Shown one piece after another: positions 12,001-26,185 of a stretch of DNA of 64,000 bases. Made by a program: the position numbers and the translations under genes. This DNA is from Scortum barcoo. Lineage: Eukaryota > Chordata > Actinopteri > Centrarchiformes > Terapontidae. Below the pieces are notes generated by a model. The model searched no databases. It was not told the origin of the DNA and worked only from the letters and a program-made list of their open reading frames with translations. Within the stretch, counting starts at the first letter, position 1. Every line of letters starts with the position of its first letter. The stretch is from assembly GCA_023238725.1 (NCBI GenBank), contig CM041541.1, forward strand, positions 6,854,884-6,918,883. Direction: 5' to 3'.

Positions 12001-14860
12001 ACACAAGCCTGACACCTCTCTGTCTTAACTCCCCTCTGATTGATTAGAAGAAAGTCAAGTGGTGATCCACACGAGTTGCCATGGCTACAAAATGATCTTG
12101 CATTAATAATAATACGCTCGCTGCTAATACAAATCCAAGAAGTTCACTTCCTCGGCGGCTCATGATAAGCAGTTGGGATTTAACTGTTTGCATATCTTCA
12201 CAGTCCTGCAGTTTGTATGTTTCGCTTGCATTGATTTGGACCGCAAAGAGATTCTGCTCCGCAGCTTTCACACCTGCTCACTGTGCAGCAAATGAAGCGG
12301 GCAAACAGGTGAAAGTTTGTTTTGAATCTGGAGCAGCCTTTTTGAACCAGACCCGACTGCTGCGCGTGGAGCTTCCTGCAAATCCCCCTCGCAGGTGGAT
12401 GGGAACTTTGAATCCCCCGTTGATGAGAGACTCCGCTCTCAGACACATCCTGTGACCTTCATCGGCAGATGGAGTCCGCTCGGTTGTCGTGGAGACGCTT
12501 CAGTCATCACATGACCCGAGCATGTGATCTCAGCCGCGTGATGACAGGTGTGTCAAGACACTCGATGATATTCTCAAACACTTATTTCCAAGGTTGAGAA
12601 CGAACTCTCAATTTGAAACCTGCCTGGTAAAAAGAAAAACTACTCCATAAAGAAGCCATTACCAAATGCAAATGCGCTGAATGGCTGCTGCTGAAAAAAA
12701 TTCTGGCCATAAATAGTATTAAAAAGTGCTTGGATACGAAGAACATCTAAATGTTTGTAACTTTAAATACCCAGTGATAAAATTTGCATGGACTCCTACT
12801 GGGCTACAGAGTGCAGCACTTAATAACAGTTGCGCGGCACGTTGCCCAGAAGTTATCAAGAGTATGAACATTTTGATTGCACAGCCTGAAAATTAGTTAA
12901 TTACTAAAGAACTGCTAACCCGTCTTCAATGTCTCATAGAGGTGCCTTGTAGGAAAAAAAAAAAAGGATCTCCCAGGGGTTGTTCCTGACTCAAAGAAAG
13001 TCTACTCCCTCATTTGCATAAAGCACTGACGATCTTAAGCTGCCTCAGTGGCCCTGTGATAAATAAATCAGATGGTGTGTCAGTTTTCTTCATATAATTA
13101 TGTGCTTTTTTGGTTGCGAATCTTATTAATTAACCATCTGATGAAATGCAAACGTCAAAGCGGGGACTTGCAGAAGTGACTGGTAACAGGCCGTTTACTC
13201 ACTGGCTTTTTCTTTGTTTATTGGAGGATGCTGGTAAAGCGAGGCCAGCGCGGAAGGAGGGCGTCATGTTAGGAGCTTTTGCAAAATGAGCTCGCCACGG
13301 GGCGCTCTGTTTTTTTTCCAAACCAGTTGTTGACCTCCATCTTGCGGGGTGCGCGCGAGTAACAAGCTCCCAGGAGAACAGCACCTGAAAATACATCTGT
13401 TTAATGTTCGTCTTTTATCCTCGCACGTAGGGAGAGGGCTGGATGCTGCTACCTTTTGTTTCGGCGAGTCATGAATTTGCAACTGTGCTCACATCAAAAG
13501 AGAAATCAGTTGCACTTTGACCTGTCTTCATTTTCCCAAAATACATTCAATATTGCAAACATTTTGCGTTCCCATGTGTCCACTCACACACTTAAGTTTT
13601 TTCTGTGTGTGAAGGATGCGCTTTACCCGTTTGTGTCAGAACGGAAAATCAATGAAGAAGCTGGTTGCATAAATTTTCTGTGGAAGTCGACGTTCAACAA
13701 TAGAGACAAGTAAAATGAAAAGGAAGCAAAAAGAAATGATAGAGTATGCAACAACAAAAACAGAGAAGATGTAATTGGAGTAATTGCTGAGCTAATTAAC
13801 GACTGTCATGTATGAGCTTGTTTTTCATCCAGTCTCACATCTGAGCAACTGCAACCAAAAGGTCTTGCACAAATCTGTCATGCCAGGCGAAATTTTTTAA
13901 ACGCCCTCAACTCAGAGGTGATAAATCCAGATGTGTTGTTAGTGTTCTGTTAGCACCCCTTTGAGGCTCCTTGTTTTACTATTCCAGTATTTAGACTGCT
14001 ATTTATCGTTTGACGATGGCTATCATGTTATTTTACCGCCGTTGTGTGATGTTCTGAAGTTTCTCTTTATGTTTTTGTTTTATGAGACCTCGGGATGGCA
14101 ATAATGTCACACAAACCATCCCTGTACAGCATAAAGACTTATGGATACTTTTTTCTTGGCTCATTTATACACCCACTAAATCTTTCTGTATGTCATGGAT
14201 CTACTCATGCGCTCCATCAGTCAGACCAAAACATGGAGGTAGGCACTGATGTCACCCAAAGATTGTCAGCTGATTTTAGTCAGAATCTCCATCTCCAAAA
14301 AATTCTTCAAAAATCTGTAGAAGTTCTGCAAACGACTGTCAAATATCAATCTGTAAATGTGACAACAACATGTTAGAAAGCCTGGTCAGATGTGGGCACA
14401 AAAACAGGAAAGATCATAGCTTGGGTTAAAGTAAAGACTTCATTAACATCATGTCCCTCACTGTCATGTTTTCTGTAAAAAAACGTGGTAAAAGTTAAAG
14501 AATGATCATGCTTGTCTCTCCGTCCTGTTACAGTATGATGTTTTTTTTGATCACCCTGGTGTGATAATTGCAATAGTAATTAGCGTTTATTGTAATTACT
14601 GGGCATGAGATTCAGATTGATATTCAGATGGATAACTCACCAAATGGTTCAGGCTAACCAAGAGCAGCCTACATGGCTTCACAAGTCAAATCTATCTATA
14701 GGTTAATAATATATTTCAAAAGCTCATGCTGTGCTTCAAATTGCCCTTACCACAGTACAGTGCCTCCAACATGAAGTGTGAATTAAGGAGGTTTTCTCTG
14801 ACAGGGCGGCTCAGCGAAAAGGAGATCACTATGTAAGACCTCTAGCAGTGTATGTTGGAG

Positions 14861-14866
<6 letters not shown>

Positions 14867-14928
<62 letters not shown>
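14867..14928. repeat. (TA)31 microsatellite
   Basis: An uninterrupted TA dinucleotide array of 62 bases. It is perfectly self-complementary and can form a cruciform. The tyrosine-isoleucine open frames seen on the minus strand here are artefacts of the array. Confidence 0.98.
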
Positions 14929-14931
<3 letters not shown>

Positions 14932-16030
14932 AATATCCAACTTTCTCCACTGCCATGTAGAGCATGGCCTTGCAAAGTTATTCTCAATTAACAGATGTGA
15001 GAATAACAGCCTAGAAGGGATACATATAGCCAGAATCATGGGAAAAGAACCGGTTTGCACCATATTTTCACAGTAACCCTCTCATGTGATACAGAGATAG
15101 ACCAAAGTAAGGGTAGATAGTACTGAAGGCTGGGTTGCTTATCGATGCATGTGTACAGCCATGCTTGTTTATGTGTGGCAGAGAAGTTGCACCGCCTTAT
15201 CTCCCGTTGTGCTATCAAAGGATTCAAGCACAATTCAGCACAGAGTTAAAGAAGCATCTGGCTCCCCCGTTACACCCGGGCCCTCAGGAAAACCGTCCTT
15301 CAGACGTTCCTTAAAGGAGGAAAATCACAAAAAAATAAGAAGACATCTGTTCTTTTCTACAGGCCACTGCTGTCCAAGCAGAAGAGGGTGAAAAAACAGA
15401 CTGTCAGCTTGTGAGTTAACATTAACTTGGTTTATATCTCATTTGATTATGAGCAATGACTGAAGCTAAAAGGATGTGAACTCTTTCTTCCGCTGCTGAT
15501 GAAGCGGCTAGCAATGCGCCTTGTGTACGCGTTGTTTCACTTCTTAGAGATGTCACCATCATCACAGCTGACACTTCCGTTTTGACTTTAAATGCTCTTT
15601 TGTGTTCCAATTATCTCACAATGCCGATGCCCGCGTTTGTGGGGGCTCATTAATGCAGAGCTACAACTTCCTGCTGCACACCATTAAGATAAAATATTGG
15701 TACTAGCAGCTGATAAACACATCTCATACATACCGGGGGCTATTTAAACCTGCAACAACCCCAGGCGGGTGATATCTAATACCGTCGCTAACAAACCCCA
15801 ACCTAATTTAAATTAGCGACCTGTGGCAGCGTTTGAATTTGACAGAACGAGCCGCGGGGACGACTGCTGAATTCACTCAGGATGCGTGCTTAGTGGTCAA
15901 GACAGCGCAAGTTTACGGGCCGCGCTGCTGTCGACATTTTCGCCCCGACTACGACTAAGTCTGAGGCACTCTGACATTTCCATATGAAATACATCTGGTT
16001 CGCCGAAGGTTCCTGACCAACTTTGAGCAT

Positions 16031-16055
16031 CCTCCTCCTCCTCCTCCTCCTCCTC
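16031..16055. repeat. (CCT)n microsatellite
   Basis: About eight CCT units in tandem. Open frames reading poly-Glu or poly-Arg on the minus strand come from this array and are not genes. Confidence 0.95.
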
Positions 16056-16660
16056 AGGATTGTTTGTTGCAAAAGCATTTGCGGGTTCAAACAGAAACGT
16101 TAGATGAGACCCAAGGGACAAAAACACCATCGCAACAGGAGCAAATTGGGAACTGAATGAAAGAAAAATCAATTATTCCAAAACCCCTTATTAACAATTA
16201 GCGCTGGTGAGGGGGCTTTCTCTTGCTTTTGTTGTGGCTGATTGTTCTGAGAGTGGCATCCTAGGCAGCTGGGGTTGTTTGTCTGACTATTGTCTTCAAT
16301 ACTGATTGTCACTGCCCAAAGGGGAATATGTACAAATGTAATTTCAAAGTCTGAAAGTTTTACAGGACACAAACTATGCCGTCACAAAGGACATTACTTG
16401 ACATGGGTTGACTCACAAAATTATACAAAACAAGAACTTGCTAGCCTTTAAATAATTTTCTACATGTGACTCACTTATTACAGTACGGTGATCTGCAGCA
16501 CAGTGACCTTATAAAAACAGGCATGTATATTCTCTTAAAGACATTAATTGCGGTAAATGTCACTGTACTCTTATTTAAACATCAAATATTTCAGATATTG
16601 TTGCATGTTAGGGTTTGAAAGAGTGCACCTCATAGAGAATGTCATGAATGTATTTTATAA

Positions 16661-16714
16661 CCACTAGGTGTGTGAAAAATTGGATTGTCATTCGAACACA
16701 CAGACATCTGGTGG
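16661..16714. repeat. Imperfect inverted repeat
   Basis: The left arm CCACTAGGTGTGTG at 16661-16674 pairs imperfectly with CACACAGACATCTGGTGG at 16697-16714 across a 22-base loop. It could be a remnant of a small fold-back element. No target-site duplication was recognised. Confidence 0.45.
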
Positions 16715-17227
16715 TGAAAATGAACCATTTTAAATGCAATATTGACAGGAGGGCTAATTACGGGCATTATGTTAGCCCCAAATTCAGTTTATTTCTGAAT
16801 AAAGTTGACCAAGTACTGAGCACCCCACGGTACCACAGTTAACTCTGAGCTGGTCTCTAATTGAACACAATAATTGAGTTAATTTACCACTTAAAGAAGG
16901 TAGCCTAACAGTGTTAAATTAGAGTTTAAATAGGGTAATACATTCAGACTTTAAGTGGACCACAACCTTTTTGACATCAACATCTGTCAACTCCAAATGT
17001 TAATATTACAATTGTCATATAATTATAATTGTCCCTGCAAATAAAACACTTTCTTGCAGTTGAGTTGTAAAATATTGAACAATTTGCTTTCATGTTCTGA
17101 TTTGAAAACCCCTGATGCTGATTAGGTAGTGCATGGTAAAAAAAAGAAAAGCCACCAAATGACACTAGATTTATGACAGAAAACTGTGCGTAATGTCTAA
17201 AAAGAGGTAGGAACAATTGAAATAAAA

Positions 17228-17262
17228 TACCTAAAATAATTCTAAATACCTAAAATGATTCT
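17228..17262. repeat. 16-bp direct repeat, two copies
   Basis: TACCTAAAATAATTCT at 17228-17243 is followed three bases later by TACCTAAAATGATTCT at 17247-17262, with one mismatch. It is a small tandem duplication. Confidence 0.75.
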
Positions 17263-17480
17263 GACCATCTGTTGATCATTGTTCCATGGTACATTTAAGA
17301 TTTTATCCTTCTACTCCCATGCTGTTTTTCTGCTGCTGGCAGAGAGCTGACCTTTCCTTCCCTCTTTTAGCTCCTTATCATATCTTGTCCCTCCTCTGAT
17401 CTACCTTGTGTCGCAGACAGACGGATCACACAGATAAACTTTTCTGTACCCGGCTAATACAATCAACTCCTGATCAGCCA

Positions 17481-17501
17481 TTTTTTTTTTTTTTTTTTTT
17501 T
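17481..17501. repeat. Poly-T tract
   Basis: A run of 21 T in non-coding DNA. It could be the reverse complement of a poly-A tail, but no retroposed gene body was recognised beside it. Confidence 0.9.
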
Positions 17502-18864
17502 GTACAGAAGCGGCTTCAAAGTTAGGAACACAGTTCATCTCACTTATCTGTGTAGAGGACATGTCTGAGCTGACTGGTCTGCCCCAGGGCCCCCGCGGGC
17601 CAAGCTAGACGACCCCTTACATCCAATCACAGCTGGTGAGAGGCTGGTTGGGCAATGATGAGCAGCTGGCTTTGTCACATTAGCCGTGACCGCGTGCGAC
17701 CCCAGGGTGGTTTGGCAGGCTGCTGGCTTACCAAGAGGCCTGGGAGGGGGCTCGGTGTGGGGATCGGGGAAGGGAAATGAGCCGGAGAGGGCGCCTTCTA
17801 CGGCAGGAGTGGACTACAAGAAAAGTAGGGACACGCAAGCGTGACTTTTCCCTCAGATCAAGCTGGCCGGCAGCCAACCGAAGCAGATGTTGTATGCTGA
17901 TTTGCTGTCTCAGATGCTGCAGGGGGGTTATTTATAAAAAGGTCTCATGGTCAAATGTGATTTTGGCAATGTGGTGGGCAGGTACAAGAAGTGTTTGTTT
18001 ACAGGAGTTAAAAATGTTAGCTGGAGATGCACTGCTTTGCTTTCCTTGCGGCAGTGTTGGGGTTGATAGAGGTTGTGTGGTGTGCAGCTTCCACACGGCA
18101 CAGTGCGATGTAAAATAAGTGGTAAAAACTTGATCCAAAATGGACCTTTTTTTTTCTGTCAGTGCTATGCTTTCTTAATCTAAGGCTCAAATCACACAAC
18201 CAGGAACACTTTTCTTTTCCAAATGGAGGGAGAGAGCTAACAAGCTGGACATTAAAAATCATCTTAATGGGAGTCCTGCAAACTCACCATTTAGCCATGT
18301 CAGTAATGCTCAAATGTCAGCTAAAGACATAACCTGCAGCCAGGCAAAAGGAAGCAGGTACAACGCCAAATGTGAAACATTTATCATTTCAATGGGCCCA
18401 GGGACTGCAAATACAGAGTAATTATTCTAAAGTATACTAAAATCTAATAATCCATTGACAGATACTTGTTACTGCTAGAGGAAGAGCAGTACTGGCTCAA
18501 GAAAACCCACACACTGTGAACAGAGAACGAGATTTAGCATGTCTGCTAAACTGGTTTTGGAATATTTATAGGACGAGGAACTGAAGCCTGACAAATGTAC
18601 TTGTGATGAAAGTGAAGATCAAATCGAAGTAAAAGCCCCAGGCGGGACTCCCTGCTGGGAGGTAAGAGGGAAAGGCAGAGGATGTGAAAAGACAGGAAGT
18701 GGTCAGAGAGGAGGGTGGGCGGGAGAGCGAGTGAGACTGAGACAGTAACAAAGTGGGTGATCGTACTGTAAAAGGAAGAGATAAAGCATGGCAAACATTG
18801 TGATGTCTCTCAATTATATATTTCTGACTGGGAGGATGAGTTTGCCTATGTAAATAAACTATTT

Positions 18865-19010
18865 TAAGAGTCAAGACTGTTTCTTGGCTGCGAGCTGTCA
18901 TCTGCTTGTTGCTAGGGTAACCGTTTCCCTCCTGTTTCTAATCTCTGTGCTAAGCTAAGCTAACTGGATGCCGGCTTTGACGACATGCTCACCATAGAGA
19001 TAAAAATATA
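18865..19010 (+). repeat. Fragment of fish dispersed repeat with GCTAAGCTAAGCTAAC core
   Basis: The stretch GTTTCCCTCCTGTTTCTAAT, followed by CTGTGCTAAGCTAAGCTAAC and TGGATGCCGGCTTTG, matches a repeat commonly met in teleost introns and intergenic DNA. The boundaries are approximate. It lies directly before copy 2 of the AGTAAAAGTACT-type repeat, so this is a small cluster of element debris. Confidence 0.6.
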
Positions 19011-19064
19011 GCATCAAAATATACTTAACCTAAACCTACGCAGGATGCCCCATTTCTGGATAAC

Positions 19065-19365
19065 TGGATGATAATTATCGATGCATTAATGTGCTCATCA
19101 CTTTAATGTTGCAGCTGTTAAAGGTGGCAATTTGAATTCTTGTATATACTGCTGGGTAGTTTAACACATGAATTATTAATTGATTCATATTCTGTCTTAA
19201 TGATACATTTTTATACTAAATCTGCAAAATGACTAGTTTGCAAATAATTGTAGTGGAGTAAAAAGTACAATATGTCTCCTAAATGTGGTGGAACAGAAGT
19301 ACAAAGAAGCCTAAAATGAGATACAAGTACTTGAGCAAAAGTATTTGGTCATGTTACACATCTGC
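19065..19365 (+). repeat. AGTAAAAGTACT-type repeat, copy 2
   Basis: This is the longest internal copy in the window. It reads through GATGCATTAATGTGCTCATC, CACTTTAATGTTGCAGCTG, TATACTGCTGGGTAGTTTAA, AATCTGCAAAATGACTAGT and GTAGTGGAGTAAAAAGTACA, then GATACAAGTACTTGAGCAAA. The order of these words agrees with the known teleost repeat and with copies 1, 3 and 4 of this window, which gives internal support. Confidence 0.7.
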
Positions 19366-22224
19366 AAGCTTCTGATCTAACTAGGTGTCTTTCTAAAGAG
19401 GCATGTCTTGTATCTTGTGTCATGGAGGTGTTTTATACTGTTTTCTGTTGGGCTGCACAAGGACCCCTGAAAGTTGAAAGCAGAGCGGTGGCTGCTTTGA
19501 GGCTTTAACTGTGAGGCAGCTGCAGGTGTTGGGTTTACATTAACATTACTTTAACATTTCAAAGCAGGGATGGTCTACAGTTCTACAGTTCGGACAAAGC
19601 ACAGCAATGGCGAATGAACCAGAACAGCATGGATCGATCAGTAATGTAAAACCAAACTCTGCACGACACTGACATTATGCAGGTCTTATTAGTCAGTCTC
19701 TCTTTTCCATCCAGAGGGCGCATCCACTCGCCAGTCCAGTCCACTTTGATGAGGCTGTATTAACATGGATGACTAGTAGACACAAAAGTGGAAAAATAAA
19801 TCCCAATTTCCAAGAAACAACTGAAGATACTTTAACAGAAATGTCTTTTAAACAATGTTGAATGAATGAACATTGATTGGAGTCAACCCTTTTTGACATT
19901 ACTGTTTATCACAGACACAAGAAGTGCAGCACATCCTATACTAGGCCTGAATTTCCCCAAAAATAATAAAGCAGGAATTTGAATCAGGCTTGAAGACCTG
20001 CACAGTGAGTATAGCCTCAGATTTCCAAGCAGCAAGACTTAAAGGATGACTTATAGAGATTCAGGAAAGAAGACGAGGGGAATACCTGTAAAGTTAACAA
20101 GGCGGATTTAATCATATACATTATAAAGGAGCTACCGCTGTCTCAAATATCCCTCCATGGTTTTAAAGTGTAGTATCAGTCAGTGTCCGATCAGCCATTA
20201 TTTCCACTGAGTCCTCTGTCACACAGTGTACGATGTTAAGAATGTATTAGAAACACTATCAGCGTAATAATCTCAGGAGTCTCACTGAAATGAAGGTGCG
20301 ACAGATGTTTCATACGCACTGCAGCTTATAAACTGCAGCTCTGGAAAGCACATTGAGCTCTAATACTGTCATATTTCTCACAGTATGTGAGTCAGGTTGG
20401 TGGAAAAGTTTGGGTTTTCACCGGGACTTTTTGTTACTCAAAACAATTATAATAACTGTCCAGATAGGAGCACTATAATTGAAACTAAAACCACATGAAA
20501 AGGATAATTGTTTGATAATAATACTGCAGTCAGTCCCAATCGCAAACAGTAGATTATAGCCAGAAAATGACTGCAATTACAATATTTTTTTCCAGCTGAA
20601 ATGCAATTTTCAATCTCGAAATGTTTTTCTTTTCCATTATTTTGCAAATTAAAACCACTTGCTTACGGGAAACAAAAAGGAATTTCTTTAAAGAACTCAC
20701 AAATAATCAGAAAAAAGGATGATTATTGTTTGTAAAACTAAAAGTTCTAATGAAGAAACTAATTTCCCATTGTGTTTTTATCCATTTGCTGCTCTGACAA
20801 CATGTGTGTGGATGATATTTAAATAGTAAAAACCCTGTGAGCCATAAAGGGAGGCTGGCACCTTCTCTACCGAGTTTGCCACACCTGGGTGATTCATGTG
20901 TCTTTAGAGACATATGGCCATTTCTATTTATGTAGTGCATCAGCGATCACTCTCAAATAGCATCTGTCACCTTTTTCAGAGGGTGGACACCTCATTTTGA
21001 AGCAGGATCCATAGAACATATTAAGTAATGAATGTGAGTGTATGTGTGCGTGCACCTGCCTCCATGTGCTGCATGGTCTCTAAAATTAAAGTAAGTTAAT
21101 TTAGTGGTCTATTGAGTAGTCTATTCTATTTCCCATCACATCCCAAGGTGACAGCATGATACTTTCTAATACACTTTCATGTTGTTCTGAGGAGAGAGGG
21201 TAAAAGGGGGGAGATACAAAGAGATGGCTGGTGTGTTCGCTCAGTCCTCTATAGTGCTTTCTCCCACACAACCCGCTATTACAGCCCCTCTAATCAGATT
21301 TGCAGAGCGAGGGCAAATGCAGGGCTCCTATCTTGACTACCTTAACGCAGCAAAAGGGGGTGAGCCATCGGAACCCCTCTTTGGACAGGCAGCTGAAATA
21401 ACAGTGATCACTCCTGACAGCAGTGCATGAGTGGAGACTGCACTCACATTTGGCACGGCGCTCAAATGTCATTTCACCTTCGGCGCACACTAAAAGGTGA
21501 CAGGCTTCATCCTTCTTGCCAGGCGGACGGGCTGGCTGTAGGCGAGGACTCCGGGGATGTGCACCGAAACCAATATGTGCTGCAAAATGAAACGACTCGC
21601 TGCCCTGACTGACAGACCCCAAAATGAACAGATATGTTAATAATACATAATAAATGTCACCCGGGCAAGCTTGATACTCACATGTGCACTGTATAATTAG
21701 GTAATATTTGGTGGCAAAGCATTAGATCGACGGGATAACGCGGCTGAATCGATAGCAGTGACACGTCTGATGACAGGTCAAGTATCATCTGCGAATATGA
21801 CACAAGTTACTTCGCTGTTTGTGAACTTTAACGTGGTTTCAAAATTAGGTGAAGGTGGACTTGTCCTCCACTACATTTGTCTGACAAAGCTTTAGTTACT
21901 TCCTCAGGTTAAGATTTTCCATACCTTTCCTGTCCAGTGAAAACCATGTATCTCCACATATGGTGATTTAAATTTTTCTTTTGGAAAAACTAAAAGATGA
22001 AGGGGTCCTTTGAGTTGAGAATTGTTCTTTGCTATTTAAAGCCTCCTTGGATCATTGTCACCAAGCTGAAAACAGGCTTTTTTTGAGGTCATGAAAAGTT
22101 TTTAGTGTTAAATGGTTCTCACAGGACAGCAACGATACAAACGTGATGATCTTTTAGACACTTTCCTGTAGTTTAAACAGCCCAGCAGTATACAAAGGAG
22201 TGAATATGAGCTCAACCTGAAATA
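19366..22224. other. Non-coding intergenic sequence
   Basis: No gene, RNA or recognised mobile element was found. The 68-codon frame at 21224-21430 and the overlapping minus-strand frame at 21290-21622 have no domain features and overlap each other. The unique block at 21220-21620 is richer in GC than its surroundings. Confidence 0.6.
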
Positions 22225-22405
22225 TCCAACATTCACATTAATGTAGCAGTAATATTAATCCAGAAACACAAGATATAACACTAAAACCTTAAATAGGACT
22301 TATTACTTTAAAAGAAATTCAACTGATAATACTGAATTATTTTCACATTGTATTATTGGTACTTTTACTTAAGTAAAGGACCTCAATACTTCGTCCACTA
22401 CTGCA
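22225..22405 (-). repeat. AGTAAAAGTACT-type repeat, copy 3
   Basis: Read on the plus strand, the fragment has ACATTAATGTAGCAGTAATA and TTAATCCAG, then ends with GGTACTTTTACTTAAGTAAA followed by GGACCTCAATACTTCGTCCA. This is the opposite orientation to copies 1 and 2. The ending resembles the terminal CTTCTTCCACCACTG of the family, with changes. Confidence 0.65.
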
Positions 22406-25400
22406 AATCAGAGTTACAAATCTGTTACAAAATTGCCAATTAACAGTGTATATCACCTGTATAACAAGTCTTATAAGAATGAAGAAAAAACCGAAAGAGG
22501 AAAGAGGCAGTTACAAGGCAAATGCTCTAAATGCAGGTTCATAGGTAACATAAAATGTGGTCACGGTTTCAGACTCTTATTAACTGATCCACTAAAAACT
22601 AACTGAAAGACTTAAAACAGCATTATAATCATCCATTTCAGAGAACTACATGTGCACAGCCTGTTAAAGTACTGGTGCACTACGTGAAGGTCAAAGATGA
22701 GCCAGAAAATAGTTTTTCAGAATTTGATGGATGCTAAATAGTCTGTAAAATTTGAAGTTTTACAAAACCTCTTCCCCAAAAATCTCCGAACAAAAAGATG
22801 TGCCACGAACCGCATCTGAAGACTAAGCAATATATATTTATTAGGAACAAAGTAATGTGTGTACACTGAGCATTGCATACTATACAGTATATACCATTAA
22901 GTAATGCGTGCAGATACACTTGCTTCCCACTCTGTCTGTCACACCGTCCAAAGAACATCTTTAAATGCATCACTTAAAGAGGAGTGACAAGGCATTTAGT
23001 AATACTGGACTTTTGATCACCACTCTCAAGTCCAAAGTTAATTTTTTTTCCAGTGCATACCTTTCACTACATTTGCAACTTTGCACATATAAAAAACGGT
23101 ATAAGATGAATGAAAAGTCTTCTTTGTTTCTTTCTATGTGTGTACCTTTATAGAAATAGAAAGAAATAAGGTTTGAAGCAGGATAAAGCGTTTGGGATCC
23201 TCACATCAAAATATCACTGAACCTTTACAGGATGTTGCGGGGCGCGGGGTGTGGAGCATTTCCAATTCCTTCATCTCTCAAAGAACTGGGAGCTTTTCCC
23301 TTTGAAGAAATGATCCAATCTCAGTTGAGGAGGACTGAAGCAGATCTAATAGCACACACTGACCCTTTTCTTTTACCAGTAGTGTTCATAGACAGTTAGG
23401 TATGTATCGTGTACAGCCAGCATCTCTGAGGATATATAGAGAAGTATTTCAACTGTCATGTTTTATGAAGCTTTAGCAGACAATTCTCCTTGCTTTGACG
23501 CCATTGTGAAGTTAAATCAGTTAACTTGCATGGATATTCATTTTTTCAGCAGCTGACCAGCCTATCTGATGAGTGGTGTGAAATGTGTTTTGGGTTTTGG
23601 ACAGTTTGATGCATATTCCTGTGTTTAACCTCTATCCGACTCACAGAACAACGAACATCTTTTCATATTATTTCTTGTTGGTGATTGATACGGCAGGAGA
23701 AGGAGACAATGAGATAAGGGGGGGAGTATCAATCATCATTAGCAGAAGGTCATTGGTGTGGACACTGAAAGCGTTCGGTGCCCATCCCCTCACTTTTAAA
23801 TTTAATGTCCAGACTGGACATTACGGCAAAAGATCCCTCAACGATGAAGCAGGGACGTGACTTAACTTGACCTTCGGAGAGATGATGATTCTTCCACAGG
23901 GATCTACTTTTCAGTTTGTTCTTTAACACAGGCATGCTGTATAATCCTATTGATTATGGCTATTTAATGACTTTGACCTACCAAGGTTATCACATTAATG
24001 TTCAGCCAGGGAATTCAATTAACCAATGCTAGAAAAAGTGTCTTACAAGCAATGAACACAACAGTGGCCCCTTGCTCCTAACGAATATTTTCATGCTCTT
24101 ATCTACCATCTGCTGCACTGACAAGGTGTTGCCTCTCTGTGATGGTTAATTATGTGCTGTACTGTACGCCGGCAGAAATGCATTAGTGAGAGTGCTGTTC
24201 TCTAGTTCCAGCAACGAACTCAACCTTTAATGTTGTTAAACTGATTAAACCTTTGTTCAGAACTTACTGAAAGTTGAACATACCTTTCCTGCTATTATGA
24301 GCCTCTAACTGTATCCGACATTAAATATATTCACCCCGTTGTCGACCCCTTTCACATACAAGTAGCCATGTGATCCGCTGTTAATATCAAAACACTGACT
24401 ATAGCAGCTTTAAGGCCCTAAAACACTCAGGAATGACCACTGAGGTCGACTGCTGGACAGTGGATGTGCACACAGTCATTCTTAAACTAGATTGGGTGTC
24501 TGCATTAGTGGATGTTTTGCACCTTTTTACACTCTGCGTAGTCATATATTTCTGGCTGCAGACCATTGTGGAGGCGGGGCAGTTAACTGAATGCAGACCC
24601 TTGTAGCTACAAGGAAAGTATAATTTAAGGTTCATCCCACCTCTATTGCAACCAAATTTCTGCTTCTAGTAATTGTGAAAAAACCTACAAATCCCATGTA
24701 CCAGTCAATAAGACTCACTGGTGTGAGAAGAACTAATGCATGCCAAAGACAGCAGCGAGAGGTAAATCCAGCTATGAGGTATACAAAGTACTTACAGGAG
24801 TTATGCCACATTATTAAACTGCGATAACTCCATATAGTAATAGAATACATTTTCTAAAATCAATGAATATGCTATAAATAGATTTAATGGCCAGACTGGA
24901 ATGTCTGTTTTAGATGAATTAAATACATGACGCATCAAGGTACCTCATCGCATTAATGCAAAAATCCTCCAAATCCAATACTGCCCAATAAGCAGTCCTG
25001 CTCATTGACTGTCGGCATTGCTCCCAGTGGACTTAAACAGCCACAAAGAGGTTGCTGTCTTTTTTTGAAACAGAACAGCAAAATATCATCATATTCAGTA
25101 GGTGATCTGAGGGAGGGCGCCATCCCTCTTGTTAGCACGATGGCCGCCCTCCCCTCTCTTTTCCTCTCAGTCCCACCCTTCTGTCAATTTCATCTTGGAT
25201 CTGAAGTAATCTCTACACTATATCAGCGTTTCCCTGCCATTATACAGATTAGGCACAGCACCACATGAACAATGTAACCATTGGTAAAACTGAAAATAAA
25301 TGAACTGACTAGAAAGTATACTATTTGAAAGCAGTACATAATATTGTCAATCAGAGCGAATTATCTCCCTGTCAGTGTGTTGGAAGTTGTTGTTTACTGA

Positions 25401-26160
25401 TGTGCCGTGATAAGCTCTGATAAAGCCACATTCATCACACTTAACACGTGTCAAATAGCTCAGTATTTAGCTAATAAATACAAGAACACTGCTGTTAAAG
25501 CACTATACTTGTTACAAATGTTTCCTATAAATCCACAATATGCAAGTGTATTCAAAGCAGCCTATCTACCGTATGTCACTGCCATCAGTTTATTGGCCTC
25601 GGGCGATGAAAAATAAATAGATGACCTAACAATAGCAGTTATGATGCACATGACTAGCTCTTGCTGCTGGATCAGGGCTTAAGCATCAGCTGGTTTGGGT
25701 ATGCGGGTGCAGAGAGAAATGGAAATGGGCAGGTAGAGGTGCCTGGAGGTCTGGAATTGGAATTGGGTCTAGTTTATAGGCTAAAGGGCTAATAAGCAAA
25801 TTATTATTAACTATGGGAAGATTCTCCTTTCTTAAGCTATTTGGGCGAGTTATCTATAGTAATAGTAAAATTACATAGTAATAGTAATTACTATAGTATA
25901 ATACAAATATACATACATACATAATCTAAACTATAGCAATACAAGTACAAGTAAAAACCTTCAAATTTCCATACCCCAACTAGGTGCTCCCAGTGGGATC
26001 TCTCCCTGTTAATAATTTAAAAATCCCCTACCGGTCACATCAAATCACAGTACACACTCTTCTCAACCAACATATAAACAGCATACCAAAAAAATTAACT
26101 TAGCACATACACAATGCTTCAGTTTACGTTTTGGTTTCTGCAGCTGTAACACCAGAATAT

Positions 26161-26185
26161 TATATATATATATATATATATATAT
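26161..26185. repeat. (TA)n microsatellite
   Basis: About twelve TA units in tandem, continuing from an upstream AATAT. Confidence 0.95.

Larger units (their letters stand above)
9031..18859. other. Non-coding intergenic sequence
   Basis: No gene is supported. All open frames are under 140 codons, lack domains and often overlap on both strands. The stretch contains several oligo-A/T tracts, a long (TA)n array at 14867, a (CCT)n array at 16031, a 21-base T tract at 17481 and a short inverted repeat at 16661. Parts such as 10690-11400 and 15600-16000 look unique and moderately CpG-containing. They may hold regulatory elements, but nothing in the sequence alone proves it. Confidence 0.6.

Noticed and set aside
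14783..15063. Minus-strand frames with long Tyr-Ile runs
   Set aside because: They are translations of the (TA)n array.
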